A DNA stretch of 64,000 nucleotides from Providencia alcalifaciens DSM 30120 (GCF_000173415.1 NZ_ABXW01000074.1:1-64000); one strand, 5' to 3'. Positions 1-9,313 are shown, counted from the stretch's first letter. The notes: a model not told the origin generated them from the letters alone. Program-made: numbers and translations.

Positions 1-35
1 AAAAGCTTCCAGTTTAGAGCCTGGAAGCTTTTTTT
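1..35. terminator. Rho-independent terminator (bidirectional)
   Basis: A perfect 12-bp stem (1-12 with 21-32) encloses an 8-nt loop. It is followed by a T run on the plus strand and an A run lies at its left end. It is placed to end mepS transcription on the minus strand and any gene entering from the left. Confidence 0.85.
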
Positions 36-81
36 ATTGGCAAGGTATCTATATAACTTACTGCATTAATGTTTCTGGATT

Positions 82-669
82 TTATGAACCATTCACGACA
101 CGGCGACTTGCGTAATAACGCTTACTCCAATAATCGTTAGTCATTTCAGAAACAATAACGCCATTACTTGTAGAGGCGTGGACAAATTTATTGTCACCGA
201 TATAAATCCCTACATGTTTCATCGTGCGACCAGTTTTGAATAATACTAAGTCACCCGCTCTTAAATTATTACGTTTTACACTTTTACCTGAAGATTCTTG
301 TTCAGAGGTAGTACGGGGTAGTTGAACGCCGAACTGTTCGAGGAAAGTACGTTGCACGAAGCTAGAACAATCAATACCACTTTTAGTGGTTCCACCTAAA
401 CGGTAGCTAACACCTTTCCAGCTTGCGTATTGGTTCATAATCTTGGATTTTGTATCAACACTTCTGACTAAATCTTCGAATTCATCTTGAGAAGCCATTG
501 CAAGGGAGTCATTTGATGTTGCATTTAACATACGAGCATCAGAGGATCTTGCGGTAGTTTGACCATTTTTTGACGTTTTCGGTGCCGTACATGCTGAAAG
601 TGTTACGGCAATTGCCACTGCCGGAACAATGCGCCAGATATAGCGCTTAAATTTTTCAGAAGTTAACAT
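82..669 (-). CDS. mepS: Murein DD-endopeptidase MepS, NlpC/P60 lipoprotein
   Basis: MepS is an outer-membrane lipoprotein that cleaves D-Ala-mDAP crosslinks so that peptidoglycan can expand; in E. coli it is degraded by NlpI-Prc. The N-terminus carries a hydrophobic signal ending in the lipobox LSAC. The NlpC/P60 domain shows the catalytic Cys in GIDCSSF and the two His of KHVGIY and FVHAS (residues 108, 159 and 171 counted from an upstream ATG at 690). I chose the internal ATG at 669 because AAGGGA lies before it, whereas the ATG at 690 has no visible ribosome-binding site. Length and sequence fit E. coli Spr/MepS throughout. The gene stands alone, with a terminator behind it. Confidence 0.95.
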   Translation of the reverse strand: MLTSEKFKRYIWRIVPAVAIAVTLSACTAPKTSKNGQTTARSSDARMLNATSNDSLAMASQDEFEDLVRSVDTKSKIMNQYASWKGVSYRLGGTTKSGIDCSSFVQRTFLEQFGVQLPRTTSEQESSGKSVKRNNLRAGDLVLFKTGRTMKHVGIYIGDNKFVHASTSNGVIVSEMTNDYWSKRYYASRRVVNGS

Positions 670-1724
670 TAATAGAATATCCCTTGCCATTTATTTATTG
701 CTGTGTGGAAACTACACAACACACTTAAACTGATCCCTGTGAAAAACGCATTATGCCGACTGAGTGTATTTTTCGCAGAAAGTGTTTATGTATCGAACAA
801 AATATGCTCTAAATTAGCAGCTCGCATGTGCTCTAACACCTGTGATTATAAATAGATAATCAGAAGCTGCTAAAAATCGTACTTATTTTATATATTTGGC
901 TGATAAATATTGGTTCTTTAACCAAACATAAAGAATATACATAAACAAAGCTGAAATGGCGAGTTAATGGGGACATAATTTACAAAACATTATATAAAAC
1001 GAGAGATCCATCATTAACTTGCCTTCAGAATACGAATAATCCAGTGTTTTCACGCTTTTACTGAGACCGTTTGCATACAAAACATGATCATGGTCACATT
1101 TACTATCCAATATCTTTATAAAAACAGCAGTTATTTTTTAAATTTCAACATGGTTTGTAAAGAAGTTTAAATTTATATTGTTTGTCACGTGTATGTAAAA
1201 ACAAATAGTGTGTATTTGAGTGGAATATGTTGTGAATTCATCGAACTCTCTATCGTGTATTTTTTACACATTGGTGCGTAATTGAATGTAATGAAATAAC
1301 CGTACGTATTATAAATCAATTCATATTACTCTAAATATGCGTTAGTTGAATTACGTAGATTGGTTTGATATTAAAAAAATACACGAGAAATGAGTTTGAA
1401 AGGCTGACTTGATTCTTCAAGCCTAATGAATAAGATGAAATCTCATCAATAGGCTTAATGGCTAAAATGAATAAAATAAGCGGCAATTTGTTATATAGAT
1501 GAAATAAAATCCAAAGGAAGTTATTGGTTTTAAGTTAAATCTCAAGTGCTAATAGAAGAAATTATGTTTTGATTGATGAAAATAAAAAATAGCGACTATA
1601 AGTGAAATAACTATTTTTCCACGCAAATTAAGCTCTCAGCCGAAATTTATTAAATAACGCATCAATTAGATGTAAATAAATTTTGATAATTGACGATATC
1701 TTAATTTTAAGCGGAGAAATTCTT
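670..1724. other. Long AT-rich intergenic region
   Basis: About 1.05 kb between the divergent mepS and the fimbrial-like gene. I see no credible ORF, tRNA or strong terminator. A weak CRP-like half-match (CATGA-N6-TCACA) sits near 1084-1098. The length and base composition suit a silenced or H-NS-bound promoter region for the surface-protein gene, but that is inference. Confidence 0.4.
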
Positions 1725-2069
1725 GTGGATCACTCAGTGAAAAAAATAACATTAGCAGTGTTTTCTTTAATGGCATTAACATTCGGTATGCATGCTAAAG
1801 CCTCTACACATAGCGAAGCAAAACCCGTTGCATCAGGTACTATCCACTTTGTCGGCGCAATTGTCGCATCACCTTGCGTTATCACGAGTATTGAGCAGAA
1901 TATTGATACAAAATGTTGGAATGATGATGGAAAAGTAAAAACAACATCAATGAAAATTAATAAATTGACTGAAAAAGGGACTGTGCTTCCAAATCACAAA
2001 GGAACTCAAACATTTAAATGGATTAATAAGGAAAATAAAATAGGAGTTTACACGGTTATCTATGATTAA
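1725..2069 (+). CDS. Small exported fimbrial-subunit-like protein (orphan)
   Basis: I do not recognise this as a named gene. It encodes about 114 residues with a typical Sec signal peptide (VKKITLAVFSLMAL... to about HAKA). After it comes a mature start that resembles type-1-family pilins: a GTIHFVGAIVASPCVI-like strand with Cys, then a second Cys in TKCW and an alternating C-terminal strand ending YTVIYD. Classical subunits are 150-180 residues, so this one is short. The GTG at 1725 is preferred because GGAG lies 8 nt before it; a TTG at 1683 is in frame but has no such site. No chaperone, usher or other subunit gene is nearby. It could be a minor or fimbria-derived secreted protein, or a remnant of a lost cluster. 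Confidence 0.6.
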   Translation: MDHSVKKITLAVFSLMALTFGMHAKASTHSEAKPVASGTIHFVGAIVASPCVITSIEQNIDTKCWNDDGKVKTTSMKINKLTEKGTVLPNHKGTQTFKWINKENKIGVYTVIYD

Positions 2070-2157
2070 TAACTAAATTGTCATTTTTATATTAAATTTT
2101 GAATGTTAAATGGAATGCTTTTCTAGGATGAATTAGTGATGTTTATTTATAATGACG

Positions 2158-2180
2158 CCTATGGGCGAAGTGCCCATAGG
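2158..2180. terminator. Hairpin behind efpL, possible terminator
   Basis: A perfect 9-bp stem (2158-2166 with 2172-2180) with a 5-nt loop lies between the convergent fimbrial-like gene and efpL. Neither side carries a strong T run, so termination is likely but not certain. Confidence 0.5.
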
Positions 2181-2223
2181 TAATGTAAGCTTATTTTCAA
2201 GACAAGAAAATAGTGCAGGATAA

Positions 2224-2796
2224 TTAATCGCAACGACCCATATAACGACGTTCTGGAATATGAATACGGATTTTTTCGCCTGTCGTTAAATATTCAGGAA
2301 CTTGAACTGTCAATCCAGTCGGCAGTGTGGCAGGTTTAGTTCGTGCGCTTGCAGAAGCTCCCTTAATCGCAGGAGTGGTTTCAACAATGACCATATCAAC
2401 AGTTTGCGGTAATTCGAGAGCAAGAACTTGCCCATCCATTGTTAACACCTGCATTCCTGGTAAACCTTCTTCAGGAATAAATAACAATTCTTCTTCAATA
2501 TCTGATTTTTTAAAGATGTAAGGCGTATAGTCTTCATTATCCATGAACACATATTCATCACCATCGATATAAGAGAAACTTACCGCACGACGTGTTAATG
2601 AGATAGTGTCTAAAATATCGTCGCCTTTAAAGCGTTCTTCAACTTTTTGGCCAGTTTTGACATCGGTAAAACGCATTTTGTAGAGTGTGCTTGCTCCACG
2701 AGCGCTTGGCGATTGGATATCAATGTCTTTAACCAGCAGTAATTTCCCATTGTAGTTTATTGCAAAACCACGTTTGATTTCGTTGGCCTTGGCCAT
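2224..2796 (-). CDS. efpL: Elongation factor P-like protein EfpL (YeiP)
   Basis: This is a paralogue of EF-P that binds stalled ribosomes and helps form difficult peptide bonds, such as those in proline-containing motifs. It has 190 residues like E. coli YeiP and is nearly identical in core segments: [35 protein letters not shown] and [14 protein letters not shown]. Three domains are expected: a KOW-like domain and two OB folds. The tip of domain I carries Arg33 (SPSARG) where EF-P has its modified lysine; this is the hallmark of the EfpL branch. It is a single gene with its own promoter region toward mtr. Confidence 0.95.
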   Translation of the reverse strand: MAKANEIKRGFAINYNGKLLLVKDIDIQSPSARGASTLYKMRFTDVKTGQKVEERFKGDDILDTISLTRRAVSFSYIDGDEYVFMDNEDYTPYIFKKSDIEEELLFIPEEGLPGMQVLTMDGQVLALELPQTVDMVIVETTPAIKGASASARTKPATLPTGLTVQVPEYLTTGEKIRIHIPERRYMGRCD

Positions 2797-2872
2797 AAAT
2801 AACCTTCTTTGTTATTGTCAAAAAGAGTTCGACAAAATTACTCGCAGATAAGGGATTAGGCAAGATGTTAAC

Positions 2873-2905
2873 ATCAAAAAAATCCCTAGTTTTCACACTA
2901 GGGAT
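2873..2905 (-). terminator. Rho-independent terminator of mtr
   Basis: An 8-bp stem (2882-2889 with 2898-2905) is followed on the minus strand by seven T. It lies directly behind the mtr stop codon at 2938. The plus side also has a short T-rich tail. Confidence 0.85.
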
Positions 2906-2937
2906 CTCTTTTTAATCAATGTTAGCTTGCGGGTAAC

Positions 2938-4182
2938 TTAGTAGACGGGGAGAAGCCCCAACAGAGAGAGAATATGTGCGGTTGCGTTAATCAAACCAAA
3001 TAAGATCACAAATCCAATGACAAAGCTTCCACCCGGTGTTCGATAGCTATTATTTGGAAAACGTTTACGGCTTGCTCTTGCCATCAAGGCTGGAATAATC
3101 ACCGCCCAAATGGTTGCTGCGAGACCCGCAAATCCAATGGCATAAATAAAGCCGTTAGGGAACACCAAGCCTAAAATTGTGGGTGGTAAAAAGGTGATGA
3201 TAACGGATTTGAAACGCCCTTGATGGCTATCATTAAACTTAAAGAAGTCCGCAATAAAATCAAATAAGCCAAGGGAAACGCCCAAAAATGAACTTGCTAG
3301 CGCCATATACGAGAACAGTGTTAAAAATTGTGAAATAAAGCTGCTCTGGGCGGAAATATTCATTTGGTTCAGCAGTGCACCAATATTGTTACCGTTTTCT
3401 CTTATTTCAATAAAGGATGAACGAGGAATATTACCTTGGATAGCATACTGCCATAATATATAGATAGTGACAGTGATCCCTGCGCCATATACCAAACTCA
3501 GCATGACACTGCGGCTGTCTTTATTATAGTACTTCACTAACCCAGGTACGTTACCGTGGTAACCAAAAGAGGTGAGTAAGTAAGGGAGAGCCGCTAATGC
3601 ATATGGTAAATATTCACTGTTATTATTGTCGTATTGGTCGAAGAGAACCATCGGTGATGCTGTTGTCACCATTCCACCAATTGACATCACAAATGTGATA
3701 ACCATCCCACCAATGAGAATGGTGCTTAGCCTATCAACCGCTCGAGTTGATAACCAAACAAAAAATGCAATCACTAAGGCAAAAACGAGACCTGAAATTG
3801 CTTGTGGAACTTGAGCATATTTCGACACGTTTTCAGTAATGATAGAACTACCTGCTGAAATGTATGCATACGTTAAAATATACAAAACAAAGGTAATAGA
3901 TAAAGAGTTAATGGTATTCCAGCTTGAGCCTAATAGATCTTTGACCATCGTATGAAAACTGGCACCTGCCGGATAATTCATATTTGCTTCTAGAATCATT
4001 AATCCTGACAATAACATACAGATAAATGTGTAGATTAATAACACGACTGAGCCGGAAAACCACACACCTGAAGTCACCATTGGAATAGAAAACATACCGG
4101 CACCAACAGCGGTACCTGCGATGATCATTGAGCCGCCTAAAATAGAGGGGCGTTTTGGTGGTTTTATAACATCAGCTTCCAT
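2938..4182 (-). CDS. mtr: Tryptophan-specific permease Mtr
   Basis: An inner-membrane proton symporter for tryptophan of the hydroxy/aromatic amino-acid permease family. The 414 residues align end to end with E. coli Mtr. Shared segments include GGSMIIAGTAVGAGMFSIP near the N-terminus, FVLYILTYAYISA, TSFGYHGNVPGLVKYY, ALASSFLGVSLGLFD, and the C-terminal LARASRKRF-like segment and LLGLLPVY. About eleven hydrophobic segments are visible. The ATG at 4182 has AGGAG six bases upstream. TnaB is a close relative, but the end sequences match Mtr better. A probable TrpR operator overlaps the promoter, as expected for E. coli-type repression by tryptophan. Confidence 0.93.
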   Translation of the reverse strand: MEADVIKPPKRPSILGGSMIIAGTAVGAGMFSIPMVTSGVWFSGSVVLLIYTFICMLLSGLMILEANMNYPAGASFHTMVKDLLGSSWNTINSLSITFVLYILTYAYISAGSSIITENVSKYAQVPQAISGLVFALVIAFFVWLSTRAVDRLSTILIGGMVITFVMSIGGMVTTASPMVLFDQYDNNNSEYLPYALAALPYLLTSFGYHGNVPGLVKYYNKDSRSVMLSLVYGAGITVTIYILWQYAIQGNIPRSSFIEIRENGNNIGALLNQMNISAQSSFISQFLTLFSYMALASSFLGVSLGLFDFIADFFKFNDSHQGRFKSVIITFLPPTILGLVFPNGFIYAIGFAGLAATIWAVIIPALMARASRKRFPNNSYRTPGGSFVIGFVILFGLINATAHILSLLGLLPVY

Positions 4183-4207
4183 GATGACTCCTGAATGATT
4201 GTTTCAC

Positions 4208-4248
4208 TGTACTAGCTGAACGATACATTAGGTGTGAAATAATGTAAA
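4208..4248 (-). promoter_or_regulatory. mtr promoter with probable TrpR operator
   Basis: On the minus strand TTTACA (4243-4248) and TATCGT (4220-4225) are separated by 17 bp. The -10 overlaps a 20-bp site (4208-4227) containing GTACTAG, one intact TrpR half-site, with a weaker second half ending in ATACA. Overlap with the -10 and the tryptophan-transport cargo support repression by TrpR. Confidence 0.45.
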
Positions 4249-4332
4249 CATATAAAAGATAATAAAATAAAAAATAATCTGATGTGATTGTTATATGCAC
4301 AAATGGGGTGATATTTGTGCATATGGCGTGGT

Positions 4333-4773
4333 TTATATAGGTTGGTGATAAAAGCGTTGAGTTAGCCAGAGGTCAATTGCATTACGGCTAGCTTCAAAAT
4401 GGGGCTCAGGTAAGGGGTCTGTAGGGGAAATCCATAACAGGTTTTCACATTTATCGGTTTCCATAATTTGCGGTGCAACAGTTCCGTTATATTCCACATG
4501 CATACAGATAGATACTGTGTGTTTGCCTTCTTGTCGGAAAGTTTCAACGTTATTACTGATACCAAATACAGTAGGGGATGTGATATCGATCCCAATTTCT
4601 TCTTTTATTTCGCGGATTGCACAAGCTTCAAAAGATTCCCCTGGATCAACATGACCACCAAAAATGGACCAATAAGGCGCATGTTTGCTGCTACGTTTAC
4701 CGACTAGGATTTGTCCTTGCCTGTTAGTGATAAGCACCCCGACACCAACAACAACATATTGAGGATTCGACAT
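4333..4773 (-). CDS. Nudix hydrolase
   Basis: A nucleoside-diphosphate-linked pyrophosphohydrolase of about 146 residues. The complete Nudix box GX5EX7REUXEEXGU spans residues 40-62 (G40, E46, R54, E55, E58, E59, G61) and binds the catalytic divalent metal. The substrate cannot be read from the sequence. The segment GKRSSKHAPYWSIFGG before the box resembles MutT/NUDT15-type nucleotide-pool enzymes, so a (d)NTP substrate is plausible. I start at 4773 because AAGGAA precedes that ATG; 15 more in-frame codons upstream lack a ribosome-binding site. The gene is monocistronic and divergent from fruK. Confidence 0.85.
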   Translation of the reverse strand: MSNPQYVVVGVGVLITNRQGQILVGKRSSKHAPYWSIFGGHVDPGESFEACAIREIKEEIGIDITSPTVFGISNNVETFRQEGKHTVSICMHVEYNGTVAPQIMETDKCENLLWISPTDPLPEPHFEASRNAIDLWLTQRFYHQPI

Positions 4774-4940
4774 TATTTTTCCTTCTTCTTGTCTTTTTAC
4801 GGGAAAGAATTTTGCCACGTTGGGTTTAAATTACAATCAGCAAAAAATACAAATATCACTGAAATCAAGCGTTATTAATGTTATAACTATGCCCTGAAAA
4901 TCGTGTGATAAGACAATAATGATAAGGGAGATAAGTGGTT

Positions 4941-5876
4941 ATGACTCGCCGGGTTGCTACAATTACATTAAATCCTGCTTATGACCTTGTGGGGTTATGC
5001 CCTTCAATCGAAGTCGGTGAAGTCAATTTAGTTAAGACCGCTAGTCTTAATGCCGGAGGCAAAGGCGTCAACGTAGGAAAAGTCCTGCGTGACCTTGGTA
5101 TTGATATCACCGTTAGTGGTTTTATGGGTAAAGATAACCAAGAAGAGTTCCAACACTTCTTTAGCGAAAATGGCATGGCTAACCGTTTTAGTATGGTGCC
5201 TGGTCGAACACGCATTAATGTTAAACTTACAGAGAATAACGGTGAGTCTACAGACTTCAATTTCTCCGGTTTTGATGTCAGCAAAGAAGATTGGAACCGT
5301 TTTTCAACGGAATCTCTAAATTGGTTAGGTCATTTCGACATGGTCGTGGTAAGCGGCAGCCTACCTAACGGGATTGAGCCAGAAGAATTTACTCGTTGGA
5401 TGACCCGTCTGCGCCAATTATGTCCTTGCATTATCTTTGACAGTAGCCGTGAAGCTTTAAAAGCAGGGCTTAAAGCATCCCCATGGTTAGTTAAACCGAA
5501 TCGCCAAGAGTTAGAAACATGGGTCGGACGTAAATTACCAGACTTAAAAGAGGTGATTGCGGCGGCTCATGAACTGCGTGATAAAGGCATTTCCCACGTG
5601 GTGATTTCCCTTGGAGAAGAAGGGGCGCTTTGGGTAAATGCATCAGGTTCTTGGTTAGCAAAACCGCCTCAATGTGAAGTGGTCAGTACCGTTGGCGCTG
5701 GAGACTCGATGGTGGCTGGGCTCGCTTATGGTTTATTGAATGGTGAAACTAGCGAACATACATTACGTATGGCAACGGCAATTTCTGCATTGTCTGTTTC
5801 ACAGCCTGATGTAGGCTTGAAAAACCGAAATAAACTGGCGGATATGATGGCGAAAATTGAGATGAAATCACTGTAA
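4941..5876 (+). CDS. fruK: 1-phosphofructokinase FruK
   Basis: FruK is a cytoplasmic ribokinase/PfkB-family enzyme that converts fructose 1-phosphate plus ATP to fructose 1,6-bisphosphate. The first family signature GGKGVNVGKVL lies at residues 39-49. The second, with the catalytic Asp255, is GAGDS at 252-256. The protein is collinear with E. coli FruK over 311 residues. AAGGGAG sits 10 nt before the ATG at 4941, and MTRRVATITLNP matches the E. coli start; an in-frame GTG at 4935 is less likely. Neither fruB nor fruA, its partners in the usual fructose PTS operon, flanks it. The kinase must therefore serve a PTS encoded elsewhere or another source of fructose 1-phosphate. I see no convincing Cra site upstream. 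Confidence 0.93.
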   Translation: MTRRVATITLNPAYDLVGLCPSIEVGEVNLVKTASLNAGGKGVNVGKVLRDLGIDITVSGFMGKDNQEEFQHFFSENGMANRFSMVPGRTRINVKLTENNGESTDFNFSGFDVSKEDWNRFSTESLNWLGHFDMVVVSGSLPNGIEPEEFTRWMTRLRQLCPCIIFDSSREALKAGLKASPWLVKPNRQELETWVGRKLPDLKEVIAAAHELRDKGISHVVISLGEEGALWVNASGSWLAKPPQCEVVSTVGAGDSMVAGLAYGLLNGETSEHTLRMATAISALSVSQPDVGLKNRNKLADMMAKIEMKSL

Positions 5877-5905
5877 TTATTGAATTAATATTGCAGGTAT
5901 TCCAT

Positions 5906-5936
5906 AAAAAGGCAGCTCAGAGAAGGCTGCCTTTTT
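5906..5936. terminator. Bidirectional terminator between fruK and nfo
   Basis: An 11-bp stem (5906-5916 with 5926-5936) is flanked by five A on the left and five T on the right, so it can serve both convergent genes. Confidence 0.9.
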
Positions 5937-5950
5937 GTTGCGTCACTCAG

Positions 5951-6796
5951 TTAACTATTTTGTTGCGATTTTAACCATGCAATTTCTTGTGGCCAAATAT
6001 CGGGGTTAATCGTTTCTAAAATCAGGGGAATACCATCAAAGCGTGCATCTTTCATGATATAGCGAAAAGGCGCGTAACCAATATTACCTTCTCCTAAGCT
6101 ATGGTGGCGGTCAACACGACTAGCAAATTCACTTTTTGCATCATTAAGATGCATACCTTTCAAAAACTCAAAGCCGACGATATCGGAAAATTGCTGGAAG
6201 GTTTTCTCGCAATCTTCTTCTGTACGCAGATCATAGCCTGCAGCAAAAGCATGGCAAGTATCAATACATACGCCGACACGGCTTTGGTCTTTAACGCGTT
6301 CAATGATTTTGGCTAAATGCGTAAAATCAAAGCCCAGATTAGTGCCTTGACCTGCGGTATTTTCAATCACAGCAATCACACCTTCGGTTTCGGCTAAGGC
6401 GATATTAATAGATTCAGCAATACGGGCTAAACAGTCATCCACCTCAATTTGCTTGAGATGACTACCTGGGTGAAAGTTGAGCAAGTCAATACCTAATTGC
6501 ATACAGCGCTGCATTTCATCAATGAAAGCGGTACGGGATTTCTCCAAAGCTTCAAATTCTGGGTGCCCTAAATTAATGAGGTAGCTATCATGGGGCAAAA
6601 TTTGGTGTTTACCATAGCCATACTTAACGCAATTTTGCTTGAAGCTTTTGATCATTTCGTCGCTAAGTGGGGCGGCTTTCCATTGACGTTGATTTTTCGT
6701 AAATAAAGCAAATGCGGTGGCACCAATTTCATGGGCGCGAATAACTGCTTGGTCAACGCCGCCAGAGGCGCTGACGTGTGCTCCAACATATTTCAT
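5951..6796 (-). CDS. nfo: Endonuclease IV (AP endonuclease) Nfo
   Basis: Nfo cuts 5' of abasic sites and repairs oxidised 3' ends in base-excision repair. It is a TIM-barrel enzyme with three zinc ions. All nine metal ligands of the E. coli enzyme are present at identical positions: His69, His109, Glu145, Asp179, His182, His216, Asp229, His231 and Glu261. The protein has 281 residues against 285 in E. coli. The gene is separated from yeiH by the hairpin cluster, so the two are probably not co-transcribed. E. coli nfo belongs to the SoxRS regulon; I did not identify a SoxS box here. Confidence 0.97.
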   Translation of the reverse strand: MKYVGAHVSASGGVDQAVIRAHEIGATAFALFTKNQRQWKAAPLSDEMIKSFKQNCVKYGYGKHQILPHDSYLINLGHPEFEALEKSRTAFIDEMQRCMQLGIDLLNFHPGSHLKQIEVDDCLARIAESINIALAETEGVIAVIENTAGQGTNLGFDFTHLAKIIERVKDQSRVGVCIDTCHAFAAGYDLRTEEDCEKTFQQFSDIVGFEFLKGMHLNDAKSEFASRVDRHHSLGEGNIGYAPFRYIMKDARFDGIPLILETINPDIWPQEIAWLKSQQNS

Positions 6797-6851
6797 GATT
6801 GACTCCTTTTTTCAGGAGTATGCCATTAATAACTAAAGAAATGAAACCAAT

Positions 6852-6875
6852 AAAAAAGCCGCTTATAAAAGCGGC
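6852..6875 (-). terminator. Terminator of yeiH
   Basis: The stem GCCGCTT/AAGCGGC (6858-6875) with a 4-nt loop is followed on the minus strand by six T. It stands downstream of yeiH and upstream of the nfo start. Confidence 0.7.
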
Positions 6876-7038
6876 AATAGACCATTTTCAACCCTAGGGT
6901 CCTGAAAATGGTGCTTTTGAGTTGTAAAATTGACAAGGAAAATCAATTTATTGATTTTCGCCCGATAACACAAAGAGGGAAAAACCCTGTTTTATCCCTC
7001 TTTGTCAGCAACCTCAAGCCGCTTATAAAAGCGGCAAT
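6858..7038. repeat. 181-bp unit of clustered hairpins bounded by identical 21-bp repeats
   Basis: The 21-mer beginning GCCGCTTATAAAAGCGGC occurs at 6858-6878 and again, identical, at 7018-7038. Between the copies lie three more perfect inverted repeats: 6881-6890 with 6903-6912 around a self-complementary ACCCTAGGGT; 6938-6946 with 6951-6959; and 6970-6980 with 6995-7005. The density of stems and the repeated ends suggest an intergenic palindromic element rather than a simple terminator. Confidence 0.6.
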
Positions 7039-7083
7039 CGGAGGTGTTCAAAGGCGCTAAACTTAGCCAGTAAAAAATGCGGG

Positions 7084-8163
7084 TTAAAATAGAGACTGAA
7101 TAGCGACGTTAATCACAATGCCACCAAAAATTAACCAAGCAAATAAAATAGCAGCCATCAGCAATGGTTTGATACCGGCTTGGCGAATAGCGCTAACGTG
7201 GGTCGTTAACCCTAAAGCCACCATTGCCATCGCTAATAAAATGGTATCTAAGGTAATAATGTGTTTAACCAGCTGCTCTGGTAGTAAATTGAATGAGTTA
7301 AATGCAGCTACCAGAATAAAAATCACAGCAAACCAAGGAATGGTGATTTTACTTTTTTGTGCACCATCTTGGGTATTTGCAGCACTTTTACGGCTAATAA
7401 ATGCAGACAAAATGATTAAAAATGGTGCTAACATCATGACACGTAACATTTTTGCAATCACTGACGCATTTTCAGCATCGGGACCAATTGTGTGCCCTGC
7501 GGCAACCACTTGTGCGACTTCATGAACGGTTGAACCAATATAAATCCCAAAGCTTTCTTGAGTCGCAGGGATCCATCCGAAGTGAGCATTTAGCTGATAT
7601 AACCACGGATAGACGAAAATACCAATGGTACCGAAGATAACAACCGTTGATACCGCCACAGCGACTTTACTTGCGGATGCTTTCACGACAGGTTCTGTTG
7701 CCATGACCGCGGCAGCACCACAAATGCTGCTACCAGCACCAATTAACATTGTTGTTTCATCATCAAGTTTAAACACTTTTTTACCTAACCAGTAAGCCAA
7801 TAAAAAAGTGGTGATTAAGGTGAGTGCATCAATAATGAGCCCTGTGGCACCTACATCAGTAATTTGCTGAAATGTTAAACGGAACCCATACAGGATAATA
7901 CCGGCACGGAGAAAATAGTGTTTTGCGAATTTGATCCCAGCATCACTACTTGTGCTGATCGCAGGGTAAATGGTATTGCCCACGCAAATACCAAGAAGGA
8001 TAGCGAGGGTGAGTGCACCTAATCCGATATCCATAAACCAAGACTGTTCACCAAGGTAGATTGCAACGGCAGTTAAAATTCCCGCTAAAATGATCCCTGG
8101 GATAAGTTTGAGAATAGGAAACGAATGATTTTGTGTTATTGCTTTGGTTCCTGTTTTATCCAT
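7084..8163 (-). CDS. yeiH: YeiH/UPF0324 family inner-membrane protein, putative sulfate/sulfite exporter
   Basis: A 359-residue polytopic membrane protein of the UPF0324 (PSE/YeiH) family with about ten hydrophobic segments. Conserved features visible are LGICVGNT near residue 60, the small-residue signature GAGSSICGAAAVMATEPV around 142-159, and GSTVHEVAQVVAAG around 212-225. The transported substrate is unproven; family members are annotated as putative sulfate exporters. It is divergent from the LysR gene yeiE across about 190 bp, the usual arrangement of a regulator and its target. Start at the ATG at 8163. Confidence 0.88.
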   Translation of the reverse strand: MDKTGTKAITQNHSFPILKLIPGIILAGILTAVAIYLGEQSWFMDIGLGALTLAILLGICVGNTIYPAISTSSDAGIKFAKHYFLRAGIILYGFRLTFQQITDVGATGLIIDALTLITTFLLAYWLGKKVFKLDDETTMLIGAGSSICGAAAVMATEPVVKASASKVAVAVSTVVIFGTIGIFVYPWLYQLNAHFGWIPATQESFGIYIGSTVHEVAQVVAAGHTIGPDAENASVIAKMLRVMMLAPFLIILSAFISRKSAANTQDGAQKSKITIPWFAVIFILVAAFNSFNLLPEQLVKHIITLDTILLAMAMVALGLTTHVSAIRQAGIKPLLMAAILFAWLIFGGIVINVAIQSLF

Positions 8164-8354
8164 GACTACACTCTTTAATGACGACTTAGATTAAGTTGGA
8201 ATAAGCATATAACAAAAAATGTAATAATCTAAATTGATTGTTTTTGTATTATTTATCTAATAAACAGGTTAACAGTTTCTTCTGGTATATTGCTAATAAA
8301 TGATTAATATTAACAATATTATTACAACTAGATAATCAAGCTGGAGCTTTCTGT

Positions 8355-9218
8355 ATGCGTATTACACTGAGGCAACTTGAGGTTTTCACGGAAGTATTAA
8401 AAAGTGGCTCCACGACGCAAGCATCGCAATTATTGGCGTTATCTCAGTCCGCAGTGAGTGCATCACTCACTGATTTGGAAGGGCAATTAGGGGTACAACT
8501 TTTTGACCGAGTAGGTAAACGGCTTGTTACGAATGAACATGGGCGTCTTCTTTATCCAAAAGCATTAGCGCTATTAGAACAGGCGTTTGAAGTTGAGCAA
8601 CTGTTTAAAAAAGAGATGGGCGCCGTTCGCTTGGCGGCGAGTACTACCATTGGGAACTATATGTTGCCAGAGATTTTAGCTGGATATCGCCATGATAATC
8701 CTGAAATTCCACTGGAATTATTTATTGGTAATACTGAAGAAGTCATTAAAGGCGTCATGGAGTTTAGAGCCGATGTGGGATTGATTGAAGGGGTATGTCA
8801 TAGCCCTGAATTAATATCAAAACCGTGGCTAAAAGATGAATTAGTGGTGTTTTCAGCGCCAAGTAACCCATTAGCGAAGAAAAAAGTCACCGTGAGAGAT
8901 CTGAAAGACGCGCCATGGATTTTACGTGAACGCGGTTCGGGTACGCGAGATGTCTTGGATCAACTGCTATTTGCTCATCTTCCTGGTTTCCAGATTTTAA
9001 TGGAGCTTGGCAATTCAGAAGCGATCAAACATGCAGTACGTTTTGGGATGGGGATTAGCTGTTTATCTCGACGAGTGATTGCAGAACAATTAGAAAATGG
9101 CACGCTGGTGGAGCTTGAAGTTGAAGAACTGCAACTTGAGCGTACGTTATATCTGATTTATCACCGTCAGAAGCATCTTTCTAATGCGATTACTAATTTG
9201 CTGGCTTACTGTAACTAA
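8355..9218 (+). CDS. yeiE: LysR-family transcriptional regulator YeiE
   Basis: A DNA-binding regulator with an N-terminal winged helix-turn-helix (about residues 1-60, [20 protein letters not shown] and [14 protein letters not shown]) and a C-terminal periplasmic-binding-protein-like effector domain. It is close to E. coli YeiE over 287 residues, including [13 protein letters not shown] and [21 protein letters not shown]. YeiE orthologues have been linked to sulfite response, which fits the divergent exporter-like yeiH. LysR proteins usually bind between the divergent pair, here 8164-8354; candidate T-N11-A sites are too degenerate to call. Confidence 0.92.
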   Translation: MRITLRQLEVFTEVLKSGSTTQASQLLALSQSAVSASLTDLEGQLGVQLFDRVGKRLVTNEHGRLLYPKALALLEQAFEVEQLFKKEMGAVRLAASTTIGNYMLPEILAGYRHDNPEIPLELFIGNTEEVIKGVMEFRADVGLIEGVCHSPELISKPWLKDELVVFSAPSNPLAKKKVTVRDLKDAPWILRERGSGTRDVLDQLLFAHLPGFQILMELGNSEAIKHAVRFGMGISCLSRRVIAEQLENGTLVELEVEELQLERTLYLIYHRQKHLSNAITNLLAYCN

Positions 9219-9313
9219 ATGAAACCATCATAACGTGTTTTGCTAATAATTATCGTTGGATTATGAAGGTATCTTATAACAGCAAAGAGTTGCTTAGTTC
9301 TGCCGTTTGAGTT

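Noticed and set aside
1084-1098. CRP site in the region before the fimbrial-like gene
   Set aside because: Only the right half (TCACA) is good; the left half CATGA matches 3 of 5.
4819-4940. Cra (FruR) operator upstream of fruK
   Set aside because: CTGAAA-like fragments occur but none matches TGAAWCSNT; not supported.
7118-7525. 135-codon plus-strand ORF inside yeiH
   Set aside because: Shadow of the conserved membrane protein on the other strand.
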